From: Clostridiales bacterium
GTDB taxonomy: Bacteria > Bacillota > Clostridia > Oscillospirales > Oscillospiraceae
DNA: 64,000 nucleotides
NCBI GenBank assembly: GCA_022775085.1
Contig: JALFJQ010000050.1
Coordinates: forward strand, 1 to 64,000
Direction of reading: 5' to 3'
A program made the position numbers and the translations under genes. A model generated the notes under the pieces. The model saw only the letters and a program-made list of their open reading frames with translations, was not told where the DNA came from and made no database searches. Positions 52,305 through 60,714 of this stretch are shown here, piece by piece (the first letter of the stretch is position 1; each line of letters begins with the position of its first letter).

Positions 52305-52718
52305 TCAGGCAACCTCAGCGAGGATTGCCTGAACCTTAGCCTTGTGGTCATCTCTGGTCTGCTTGATCTCAGGGAACGCAGTCAGGAACCACTCACGCAC
52401 ATCCAGGTAGCCAGCGGCTTCCAGATGCTCTGCACCTTCCTTGCCGTCCTTCTTGTCCTGGGCAATCAGAGTCTTGAACTTCTCCATCTTGGAGTGCTGT
52501 TCATCGTCGTGGTTGAGAATGTAAGTTCTCATGTACTTGTAGTCCAGACCTCTCAGCTCGACCTTTCTCTTGGAAGGTGCCTTGATCTGCACTTCAAAGC
52601 CAGGATAGATTGCCATGTACTGACGCAGTTCATGGAACTTCTCGGTGTTCAGCTTGCCAGCTTCCTTGGCTTCGCTCTTGGACATTTCAATCTTCTTCGT
52701 CATCAGGTTAGCGTTCAT
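52305..52718 (-). CDS. Uncharacterised island protein A
   Basis: 137 residues, highly charged and helical, starting MNANLMTKKIEMSK. I do not recognise the family. Its second half (GLDYKYMRTYILNHDDEQHSKM through YLDVREWFLTAFPE, in segments) is homologous to the remnant at 52853-53017. It is preceded by the cassette leader at 52719 and followed by a second leader that drives the serine recombinase. It may be a plasmid- or phage-type accessory protein. Confidence 0.6.
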   Translation of the reverse strand: MNANLMTKKIEMSKSEAKEAGKLNTEKFHELRQYMAIYPGFEVQIKAPSKRKVELRGLDYKYMRTYILNHDDEQHSKMEKFKTLIAQDKKDGKEGAEHLEAAGYLDVREWFLTAFPEIKQTRDDHKAKVQAILAEVA

Positions 52719-52852
52719 AGTAATTCTCCAATCTCATGGTAGGTCATGACCCAATTTTCATGTTTTGTAGGGTTTTGTGTTCCCCTGTTCTTTATGTCTA
52801 AATTATATCAGTTCTTTTTTAGAACCAGTCGTTTTGTTGGCACTCGTTTTTC
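52719..52852 (-). repeat. Cassette leader, copy 2
   Basis: It carries AACGACTGGTTCT, CTGATATAATTTAG and GGGGAACACAAA in the same order as 52193-52304, ending in the same ATGAACGCTA start. TATAAT serves as the -10; no good -35 is visible. Confidence 0.7.
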
Positions 52853-53040
52853 TTATGCAGCGAAGTTATTGACCTCAGGAAACTTCGCAAAAAACCATCT
52901 TTTGATTTCGGCGTAGCTGCATCCCTGACGCAAGCACTGGAAATCCTGCATGATGGAGCCGTCTTCGTCGTTCAGGGCGATGAATGACTCCATGAACTCG
53001 TAGCTCAAACCCTTCATGTAAGTCCGGCGAGGCTTGGCAG
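52853..53040 (-). pseudogene. Truncated paralogue of island protein A at the island border
   Basis: The reading frame gives GLSYEFMESFIALNDEDGS and EIKRWFFAKFPEVNN, matching the second half of protein A. The first half is missing, replaced by permease sequence at about 53040. An internal ATG at 53017 would give 54 residues. Confidence 0.65.
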
Positions 53041-54207
53041 TACCGTGACCAGTGCAAACAATGCGGAAGCAAGGAAAATCAGAGGGGAGGTACTGATGGT
53101 CGTAACGCCGGCACCGAATGTGGTTCTCGCCATGACCACCGGGGTCAGAAGCGCGCCCACACCATAGCCCAGCAGCAGCCCCATGGGAATCCCCACTGCG
53201 CACAGCAGCAGCGCCTGCTGGCGGATGATCCGGCGCAGCTGACGGGGCGTGACACCGATGGTTTTCAGCAGACCATAGTAGCGAATATCTCCGTTGACGG
53301 AAATCTGGAAGATGTTGTAAATAATCAGATACCCGGTAAAAATCACCAGTGTCAGAAACGCGAGGATGGCGAGAACCGTTGTGGCATCGATGCCTTCTCC
53401 CAGCTGGGCAGTGGTATAGCCCCAGTTGACACCGATGCGGACAACATTTTCACTTCCGTCCTGCTCCCAGGTATACCCCAGATCCGTGTCTACCTGTTCC
53501 ATCTGTCCCCGGATATCCACAGCGGATGCCATCATGACATTTAAGTCTGTGCGGAAAGGATTCATTCCGGCAGCGATGCCCTCTGCTTCCACCGCCTGGG
53601 CGTATTCCTGGGATACATTGATGTAGTGAACAGGGCTGATATCGTCATATTCCCACCACCCGGTCAGGGTAAAGGTATCTGTTTTTTCGTAAGAGCTTTG
53701 GTTTTTATCCCCTACGGTAAAGGTGAGCGGGATTTGGGCACCCAATTTCGGTTCTATCCCCAGCAGTCTTAACGCACCCGTGTCCATGGTGATCTCTTTG
53801 CCGCTTTGGGGCATATGCCCGGTGTCGGGCTGCGCAAAGCTCCATGCGGTACAGTTTTCATCCATGAAGCTGATTTCGGCGGGGACCTTCGCAAACACCC
53901 CGCTGTCCATGCTGCCGATATTTGTGCGCAGACCCACGGCTTTTACCTTCGGATGGGCGGCAATGGCCTTGGCCTGTTCTTCGGATACCTCCTTGAAAGT
54001 ACCATGACTGCAGCCGCCAATCTGACGGAAGGTGTACATTTCATAGCTGGAATTGATGGACATTGCCACCGTGAACAGGGAGGTAAACAGCAGCGTGGTC
54101 AGGACGATGGCGGCTATCGCAATCAAATTCCGCTTCCGGGAGGCAAGCAGAGTTTTGAAGCTCAGGCGGCGGATGCAGCCGCGGTTTTTCACATTCATGC
54201 TGCTCAC
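53014..54207 (-). pseudogene. Truncated FtsX/BceB-like ABC permease
   Basis: 397 residues. It has an N-terminal membrane helix (RNLIAIAAIVLTTLLFTSLF), an extracytoplasmic domain (about 45-270), and three helices with GYLIIYNIFQISVNGDIRYYGLLKTIGVT in segments. These permeases usually have about 650-900 residues in two such halves. Here the frame runs from SALFALVTVL straight into island sequence (PSLAGLT, stop). The second half is nowhere in the window, so transport is probably lost. The start overlaps the ATPase stop. Confidence 0.82.
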
Positions 54208-54875
54208 CTCCGGGACACAATACGCCCATCCTCAATGCGGATGATCCGATCCGCCATCTGAGCGATTTCCTCATTGTGGGTAATCATGACGATGGTCTGG
54301 GAGAATTTCTGACTGGTGACCTTCAGCAGACCCAGCACATCCTGAGAGGTTTTGGAGTCCAGATTGCCGGTGGGTTCGTCCGCTAAGATAATGGCAGGCT
54401 TGGCCGCCAAGGCTCTGGCAATGGCCACCCGCTGCTGCTGACCGCCGGAAAGCTGACTGGGCAGGGCATCCAGCCGCCCGTCCAGACCCAGTGTCTTCAC
54501 GATCTTTCCGATAAAATCCTCATCCACTCTCCTTCCATCCAGCTGGATGGGCAGGACGATGTTTTCGTACACATTCAGCACCGGGACAAGGTTGTAGCTC
54601 TGAAATACAAAGCCGATTTTCCGTCTGCGGAAAATGGTCAGGGCTTCGTCTTTAAGCCGAAAAATGTCTTTTCCATCCACAATGACGCTGCCGCTGGTGG
54701 GTCGGTCAAGGCCGCCCAGCATATGAAGCAGAGTGGACTTGCCGGAGCCGGAGGTGCCTACAATCGCCACAAATTCTCCGTTTTCCACACGCAAATTCAC
54801 GCCGTCCAGAGCCTTTACCTCCGTATCGCCGGAGCCGTAAATCTTGCGCAAGTCGTTTGTTTCCAAGATGCTCAT
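54204..54875 (-). CDS. ABC transporter ATPase (BceA/LolD-type)
   Basis: 223 residues. Walker A is GTSGSGKSTL, the Q-loop is in GFVFQSYNLVP, the signature is [15 protein letters not shown], Walker B is IILADEPTGNLDS, and the switch His is in MITHNEE. It belongs to peptide-antibiotic resistance exporters. It is downstream of its two-component genes and its stop overlaps the permease start. The partner permease is truncated. Confidence 0.93.
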   Translation of the reverse strand: MSILETNDLRKIYGSGDTEVKALDGVNLRVENGEFVAIVGTSGSGKSTLLHMLGGLDRPTSGSVIVDGKDIFRLKDEALTIFRRRKIGFVFQSYNLVPVLNVYENIVLPIQLDGRRVDEDFIGKIVKTLGLDGRLDALPSQLSGGQQQRVAIARALAAKPAIILADEPTGNLDSKTSQDVLGLLKVTSQKFSQTIVMITHNEEIAQMADRIIRIEDGRIVSRR

Positions 54876-54980
54876 AACAATGCCTCCATAGGGAAAAAGT
54901 CTGTATGCCTTTCGACAATACAGACTTTACCACAGGAATCTTTCCACATTCTTTCAAGAATCTAACAGTTTTGAAAGAAT

Positions 54981-55868
54981 TCATTTCCGAGGCAGATACA
55001 GGGAAAAGGTGCTGCCCGTCCCCGGCTGAGAGCTGACCTTTACATAGCCGCCCTGACCCTCGGCAATCTGCCGCACCAGATACAGTCCGATTCCCACGCC
55101 TTCTTCCTCCGCGTGGTCCGCGCCACGATAAAACCGCTGGAACACCCGGGGCTGTTCCTCCTCGGCAATTCCTGAGCCGGTGTCGCTGACATGGATGGCG
55201 GAGAACATCTGGTAAGCCGTCACCGTCACCCGAACCGCTCCACCGGCGCTGGTGTACTTCACGGCGTTGTCCAGCAGGTTATAGATGGCTTCCTCCGTCC
55301 ATTTCGGGTCAAAGACCGCATCGGCATCCGTAGCTTCAAGGACGATCGGAATACCCTTTGCCGCTGCTTTCGGCGCAAGCTGGGAGACTGCGGATTCCAA
55401 CATGGGCAGCAGCTTTCCGGGTACGGGGTGGAGCGCAATTACCCCGGATTCCAGCCGGGAGGTTTTTACCAGTGCTTCAATCAGGCTTTGGAGTTTCTTT
55501 GTTTGCCCCTCCAATGCATCCAGACAGGCAGTATTTCCCGGCTGTTCCGACAGAAGCTGGGTGTAGAGCAGAATGTTGGCAATGGGGGTTTTGGTCTGGT
55601 GGGAGATGTCTCCGATGAGGGCTTTCAGCTTGTCCTTTTCCGCCTGGACATTTCTGGCGGACACCGTGGAAGCCGCGAGGTAGTGGGCCAGCTTGCTTTC
55701 CAATGCGGAGAGCAGGCTCTCGTCAAAGCTGTCCTCGGTGAAATCTCCCTGCATGGCGATATCCAGCATTCGATTCATGCTTTCCAGTATCCGCCGGGTG
55801 CGGCGGCGATGCCAGAACGCGATTCCAACCCCGAGCAAAATGGAAACTGCTATGATTGCGTAAGTCAT
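54981..55868 (-). CDS. Sensor histidine kinase of an antimicrobial-peptide module
   Basis: 295 residues with one N-terminal membrane helix (MTYAIIAVSILLGVGIAFW) and no extracytoplasmic domain. The H-box is DISHQTKTPIANI, the N-box AIYNLLDNAVKY, and G1/G2 are DTGSGI and VGIGLYLV. Kinases of this type usually sense through the partner ABC transporter, here truncated, so signalling may be impaired. The stop of the response regulator is one base upstream. Confidence 0.9.
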   Translation of the reverse strand: MTYAIIAVSILLGVGIAFWHRRRTRRILESMNRMLDIAMQGDFTEDSFDESLLSALESKLAHYLAASTVSARNVQAEKDKLKALIGDISHQTKTPIANILLYTQLLSEQPGNTACLDALEGQTKKLQSLIEALVKTSRLESGVIALHPVPGKLLPMLESAVSQLAPKAAAKGIPIVLEATDADAVFDPKWTEEAIYNLLDNAVKYTSAGGAVRVTVTAYQMFSAIHVSDTGSGIAEEEQPRVFQRFYRGADHAEEEGVGIGLYLVRQIAEGQGGYVKVSSQPGTGSTFSLYLPRK

Positions 55869-55869
55869 A

Positions 55870-56547
55870 TCACTTCACCGCCCAGGTATACCCGATGCCG
55901 TACACCGTTTTCAAATATCGGGGGCTGGAAGGTGTGTCCTCCAGCTTGCTGCGCAGCCGCTTGACGGTGACGGACAGGGCATTTTCGTCTACGAATTCTG
56001 CGCCGTCTGTCCAAATTTTGTCCACCAGCATCCCACGGGACAGGGTTTGCCCCCGGTTTTCTATGAGGATTCGCAGCAGCTTCTGTTCTGTCTTGCTCAG
56101 CTCTATGGCCTGACCATCTTTGCGAAATTCCATCCGATCAAAGTCAAACTGAAACCTGCCAATCTCAATGCAGGAAGTTTTCACAGGGATACTCCGCCGC
56201 AGCTGGGCGTTCACCCGTGCCCGGAGAATTGCTAGAGAAAAGGGCTTTGTGATGTAATCGTCCGCCCCGGATTCCAAGCCCGTGACAACATCCATTTCCA
56301 GATCGTTGGCAGTCAGCAGAATCACGGGCACATGGCTTGTTTTACGAATCTGTCCCAGCAAATCCAGACCGCTGCCGTCCGGCAGGTTCACATCCAGAAT
56401 CAGCAGGTCATAGCTGTTATCCGCAACCGCACCCAGTGACTGCGCCAGCGTACGACACAGCGTAATTTGTACAGACGGACTTTGCAGCGCCAGGCGAATG
56501 CCGCTGCCCAGGGTAATATCATCTTCCAAAAGGAGTATCTTCTGCAT
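55870..56547 (-). CDS. OmpR/PhoB-type response regulator
   Basis: 225 residues. The receiver domain has acidic LEDD, phospho-acceptor LLILDVNLPDGSGL (Asp near residue 52) and the conserved Lys in ITKPFSLAIL. The winged-helix domain (about 130-225) ends RYLKTVYGIGYTW. It is the first gene of RR-HK-ATPase-permease. Leftward promoter TCGACA (56595-56600), 17 bases, TATGAT (56572-56577). Confidence 0.93.
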   Translation of the reverse strand: MQKILLLEDDITLGSGIRLALQSPSVQITLCRTLAQSLGAVADNSYDLLILDVNLPDGSGLDLLGQIRKTSHVPVILLTANDLEMDVVTGLESGADDYITKPFSLAILRARVNAQLRRSIPVKTSCIEIGRFQFDFDRMEFRKDGQAIELSKTEQKLLRILIENRGQTLSRGMLVDKIWTDGAEFVDENALSVTVKRLRSKLEDTPSSPRYLKTVYGIGYTWAVK

Positions 56548-56571
56548 ACAGGCACCTTCCTTCCTTTTTAC

Positions 56572-56600
56572 ATCATAACACAGGAGAAGAAGAATGTCGA
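56572..56600 (-). promoter_or_regulatory. Promoter of the two-component/ABC operon
   Basis: Leftward TCGACA, 17-base spacer, TATGAT. It lies just downstream of hairpin element copy 2. Confidence 0.78.
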
Positions 56601-56612
56601 TGCTGACAATTC

Positions 56613-56775
56613 TTAATACTGATATTCAATAGAAAACTTTAATTCGCAAGAATTGAAGTTTTCTATATGAAGATCATAATGAGACGGGTTTCCATGATTT
56701 CTTATTCCAGAAATCATGGAAACGACAACGCTGTCAGGCGGTGTCTTCTTGATAAAATTATATGATTTTATCAAG
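56613..56775 (-). repeat. Multi-hairpin repeat element, copy 2 (complete)
   Basis: Read leftward: hairpin 0 with 11-bp arms (CTTGATAAAAT / ATTTTATCAAG); hairpin 1, GACACCGCC, TGAC, AGCGTTGTC; hairpin 2 with a perfect 15-bp stem (GTTTCCATGATTTCT) and loop GGAATA; linker CCGTCTCAT; hairpin 3 with GATCTTCATATAGAAAACTT opening and TATC closing, loop TTGC; tail AGTATTAA. Compared with copy 1 at 1-141, loops and linkers are identical or nearly so, while seven of the 15 hairpin-2 pairs differ, all compensated. No open reading frame lies inside. Confidence 0.85.
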
Positions 56776-56789
56776 AAAGAGTACCACAA

Positions 56790-56820
56790 AGCGCCGGAGG
56801 AAGTTCCCTCCGGCGCTTGC
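56790..56820 (-). terminator. Terminator of the GtrII-like gene
   Basis: Stem GCGCCGGAGG / CCTCCGGCGC directly after the stop codon, with a weak T tail. Confidence 0.75.
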
Positions 56821-58344
56821 TTATTCAAGATTCTGGCATTTAATAACTACTGTGTCGCCAATGACCCGGATGGAGCCCTCACTGGGCCAGCAGGGCATGG
56901 CCTTGACTTCCTCCGTCTGGGCCAGCGCGGCGACAACCTCCGGATCTTCCACCTCCACATGGCAGGCAAGATACACATCAAACCACTCTGTCCGGCTGTA
57001 GGCATTGACCAGCGAACCCGGCTTTGCGATTCCTCCGTTGGTCCGCACTCCGGACCACACGCCGCTCAGCATGGGATCGTTGATGTTCCCGATAAAGGCC
57101 CAGCTTTTATCTGGCGTGAAGCCCTCGACCATCCGGACCTGGGTCATCAGGCTGTTCATGTAATTCTCCGTCTGGCGGGTGTAGTAGTAGTTGGCTGTGT
57201 AGTTCAGGTTCGCGCTGTACACATAGCCGAATACCAACAGTCCAGCAAACAAGCACACGCCCCGCCGCAGCAGCTTCCCATACTTCCCCGGTTCCTCAGC
57301 GCCCAGACAGTCCAGCAGCACCAGCGGAACGCAGCCCACCAGGACAAAGGCATACTGCATCAGCGTATAGATATGGGCATCCGGGCTCATGACAACGATA
57401 AAATTCACCGCCACCGGGAACACCAGCAGCAGAAATACCGCCAGAACCCAGGACAGGGCCGTTCTTTCTCTCCTGCGCAGCAGCACTACCAGCAGGCACA
57501 GGCTCAGCGCCCCCAGCGCAAGATAGGACAGACGGATCATCCTGCTGTCCGCCAGATTCCAGCGGTTCTTCCCCGCAAAAGTCAGACACTCCGTAAACGC
57601 CCTGACGATGAGCTGAGGCATCCGCCTCAGACTCAGTGCGCCCATAGTACTGATGCCCTGATAAGTGCGCATTTCCACGCCTGTCAGCCGCAGCAGCACC
57701 TTGAGAATGACGAAATAGGCAACAAGACCCAGCAGAATCGTGCCGCAGGCCTTCAAGCCCTCTCCGATCAGGCCCTTCGGCTCCTCCCCCATCAGGCACC
57801 GCCGAAGCAGAGACAGGACGATGATGCCGATGGTCATGGGCAGATAGGCCTGGTAGACCCCCAGCGACAGGCAGATCAACCCCGCAGCCATCAGCCACCC
57901 GCGGCGCTTTTGACCCAGCGCCCAGCAGGCGCCAACGGCAAACAGAATACCCACGCCGTACAGTACCGAGGTATAGCGGAACTCCAGACTGGACACCGAC
58001 GCGGGAAACACCGCGAACAGCATTCCCATCAGCGCCGCCAGTGGTCGGCTTTTCACTTCCAGCACCCGGCACAGGATCCCCGCGCTGAGAGCCAGAAGCA
58101 GAAGAAACACCACGCCGTTAAACCAGGTCAGGTTGTAGTCCCAGCCCAGGAAGCGCAGGACCACGCCGTAAATCTCCAGCAGCCACCGTCCCAGCGCCAT
58201 GCCGCTGCCGATGCCCCCGGGCTGAACGATAATATCGTCATAGTTGTGCATGGTATTGGTCAGGGCATAAAAATGGGTGGCAAGGCCGCAGACGGCGGCG
58301 GCGATAGCTGCCGTGCCGGCAGGCGTTTTCCATTTTTCTTCCAT
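56821..58344 (-). CDS. GtrII-like membrane glucosyltransferase domain protein
   Basis: 507 residues with about 11 membrane helices. The N-terminal loop has NYDDIIVQPGGIGSGMALGRWLL, with the acidic pair expected for lipid-sugar-dependent GT-C enzymes. LEFRYTSVLYGVG and ICLSLGVYQAYLPM fit the GtrII family. The C-terminal 110 or so residues are extracytoplasmic. It probably adds glucose from a polyprenyl-phosphate donor to a surface polymer. It lies 17 bases after glnA and ends beside hairpin element copy 2. Confidence 0.8.
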   Translation of the reverse strand: MEEKWKTPAGTAAIAAAVCGLATHFYALTNTMHNYDDIIVQPGGIGSGMALGRWLLEIYGVVLRFLGWDYNLTWFNGVVFLLLLALSAGILCRVLEVKSRPLAALMGMLFAVFPASVSSLEFRYTSVLYGVGILFAVGACWALGQKRRGWLMAAGLICLSLGVYQAYLPMTIGIIVLSLLRRCLMGEEPKGLIGEGLKACGTILLGLVAYFVILKVLLRLTGVEMRTYQGISTMGALSLRRMPQLIVRAFTECLTFAGKNRWNLADSRMIRLSYLALGALSLCLLVVLLRRRERTALSWVLAVFLLLVFPVAVNFIVVMSPDAHIYTLMQYAFVLVGCVPLVLLDCLGAEEPGKYGKLLRRGVCLFAGLLVFGYVYSANLNYTANYYYTRQTENYMNSLMTQVRMVEGFTPDKSWAFIGNINDPMLSGVWSGVRTNGGIAKPGSLVNAYSRTEWFDVYLACHVEVEDPEVVAALAQTEEVKAMPCWPSEGSIRVIGDTVVIKCQNLE

Positions 58345-58361
58345 TTTTCAGCCTCCCCGTT

Positions 58362-60446
58362 TTAATAGAACAGCAAATCCGAATAGGTAGGATAGGGCCA
58401 GTGGGCCTTGTCCGTCAGGGCTTCCAGAATGTCCGCCTGACGGCGCACCTCCTCCATGTAGGACAGGATCACCCGGCGGTAATACAGCGCCGCTTCCTCC
58501 GACTCCGCGGGCACCTGGCACAGGGCTTCCTTCAGGGACTGGACATGGTCGTACAGCCGATCACAGGCGGTGCTCAGCTCCCCGGCAATGCCAGTCTCCG
58601 CCCAGCAGGACATCTTCACCGCCTTCTTGGCGGTAATTCCTTCGCACAGCTCCCGGGTATACCCCATGGCGGCAGGCAGAATCTGGTGCAGGGCCATGTC
58701 GATCATGGTCTTGGCCTCGATGGCCACCACCTTGTTGTAGGCATCCAGATGGATGCGGTATCTTGCCCGGAACTCCGTCTCCGTAAACACACCATGGCGG
58801 GTGACCAGATCGATATTTTTCTGGCTCACGTAGGTGGGCAGGGCCTCCGCCGCGGAGGGCAGGTTGTGCAGGCCCCGTTTCGCCGCTTCTTCCTTCCATT
58901 CCGCGCTGTAGCCGTTGCCACTGAAAATAATGCGGCTGTGCTCCGTCAGAGCCTGACACACCAGCTTTTGAAGGGCCGCGTCAAAGTCCTCCGCATGTTC
59001 CAGCACGTCGGCAAACCGGCCCAACTCCTCTGCCATGATGGTGTTCAGGGCGATGTTGGGGCCGGACACGGACTGGGAAGAACCCAGCATCCGGAATTCA
59101 AACTTGTTGCCGGTAAAGGCCAGGGGGCTGGTGCGGTTGCGGTCGGTAGTATCCTTGGGGATCGAGGGCAGCACGTCCACGCCGATGCGCAGCATACTCT
59201 TTTCAGGGTCATGATAGTTGGTGCCGTCGATGATGGACTGCACCACCGCGTTCAGCTCGTCCCCAAGGAAAATGGACACGATGGCGGGAGGAGCCTCGCT
59301 GGCACCTAAGCGGTGGTCGTTGCCCGCCGTGGCCACGGTACAGCGCAGAAAGTCCTGATATTCGTCCACACCGGCGATGAAGGCCGCCAGGAATACCAGA
59401 AACCGGGCATTCTGCCGGGGGGTCTTGCCGGGGCTGAACAGATTCTTCCCGGTATCCGTGGACAGGGACCAGTTGTTGTGCTTACCGGAGCCGTTGACCC
59501 CGGCGAAGGGCTTTTCGTGGAGCAGACACACCAGATTGTGCTTGGCGGCGCACTTTTTCATGATCGCCATCATCTTCTGGTTGTCGTCACAGGCGGTGTT
59601 GGCATCGGTGTAGATGGGAGCCAGCTCGTGCTGGCAGGGAGCGCCCTCGTTGTGCTTGGTCTTGCTCAGGATGCCCAGCCGCCACAGCTGCTCGTCCAGA
59701 TCCTGCATGAAGGCAGACACCCGGGTGCGGATGGTGCCGAAATAGTGGTCGTCCAGCTCCTGACCCTTAGGCGGCTGGGCGCCGAACAGGGTGCGGCCTG
59801 TCAGCCGCAGATCCTCCCGCTGGGCGTACAGATCCTTGGGAAGCAGGAAGTATTCCTGCTCTGCCCCCACGCAGGGAATGACCCGTTTTGTTTCCGTATC
59901 TCCAAACAGCCGCAGAATCCGCAGGGCCTCCCGGGACACCTCGTCCATGGAGCGCAGCAGGGGCGTTTTCTTGTCCAGCGATTCTCCGGTATAGGAGAAA
60001 AAACAGGTAGGGATGTACAGGCTTCCGTCCTTGACAAAGGCATAGGAGGTAGGGTCCCAGGCGGTATAGCCCCGGGCCTCAAAGGTGGCCCGCAGACCGC
60101 CGGAGGGGAAGGATGACGCGTCCGGCTCGCCCCGCACCAGCTCCTTGCCGGAAAACTCCATGATAACCCGACCATCCCCGGTGGGAGAAATAAAAGAGTC
60201 GTGCTTTTCCGCTGTGATGCCGGTCATGGGCTGGAACCAGTGGGTGTAATGGGTGGCGCCCTTTTCCAGCGCCCACTGCTTCATGGCCTCGGCGATGGCG
60301 TTGGCCACGTCCAGCGGAAGGTGGGTGCCCTCGTCGATGCAGCGCTTCCATGCGCTGTACACGTCCTCGGGAAGCCGCTGCTTCATGGTGTACTCATTGA
60401 ATACGTCGCTGCCGAACAACTCCGGCAGATTCCTGATTTCGCTCAT
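58362..60446 (-). CDS. glnA: Glutamine synthetase type III
   Basis: 694 residues, the length of the GSIII (GlnN) type rather than the 440-470 residues of GSI. The N-terminal ELFGSDVFNEYTMKQRLP, THYTHWFQPMTG, GAEQEYFLLPKDLYAQR, the ATP/glutamate site GVNGSGKHNNWSL, EAPPAIVSIFLGDEL, and the C-terminal KMSCWAETGIAGELS are the family landmarks. It assimilates ammonium into glutamine as a dodecamer. No clear promoter is seen in 60447-60600. Confidence 0.95.
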   Translation of the reverse strand: MSEIRNLPELFGSDVFNEYTMKQRLPEDVYSAWKRCIDEGTHLPLDVANAIAEAMKQWALEKGATHYTHWFQPMTGITAEKHDSFISPTGDGRVIMEFSGKELVRGEPDASSFPSGGLRATFEARGYTAWDPTSYAFVKDGSLYIPTCFFSYTGESLDKKTPLLRSMDEVSREALRILRLFGDTETKRVIPCVGAEQEYFLLPKDLYAQREDLRLTGRTLFGAQPPKGQELDDHYFGTIRTRVSAFMQDLDEQLWRLGILSKTKHNEGAPCQHELAPIYTDANTACDDNQKMMAIMKKCAAKHNLVCLLHEKPFAGVNGSGKHNNWSLSTDTGKNLFSPGKTPRQNARFLVFLAAFIAGVDEYQDFLRCTVATAGNDHRLGASEAPPAIVSIFLGDELNAVVQSIIDGTNYHDPEKSMLRIGVDVLPSIPKDTTDRNRTSPLAFTGNKFEFRMLGSSQSVSGPNIALNTIMAEELGRFADVLEHAEDFDAALQKLVCQALTEHSRIIFSGNGYSAEWKEEAAKRGLHNLPSAAEALPTYVSQKNIDLVTRHGVFTETEFRARYRIHLDAYNKVVAIEAKTMIDMALHQILPAAMGYTRELCEGITAKKAVKMSCWAETGIAGELSTACDRLYDHVQSLKEALCQVPAESEEAALYYRRVILSYMEEVRRQADILEALTDKAHWPYPTYSDLLFY

Positions 60447-60644
60447 AAAAAGTCATGTCCTTTCCGAAAATGCTGCCAATTTTCCCAGAATATAACCATC
60501 ATACCTTCTGATTCTATTCAACATTTCGTCAAAAAGCAAGGCGTGATTGTGCAGTAAAAACATTTGTCTTTTGCGGCCAGGTTTGTGCAATCCTCCAATT
60601 CCTTCGTTTTTGCATTTTGAAATGAAATTTTGAACAAATATATC

Positions 60645-60673
60645 TTGCATTTTTTGTCACAATCGCATATAAT
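60645..60673 (+). promoter_or_regulatory. Promoter of the aminotransferase gene
   Basis: TTGCAT (60645-60650), 17 bases, TATAAT (60668-60673). Confidence 0.8.
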
Positions 60674-60714
60674 AAGCCCATTCTTACAGTGATTAGGCCG
60701 AAAGGATGATTTTT

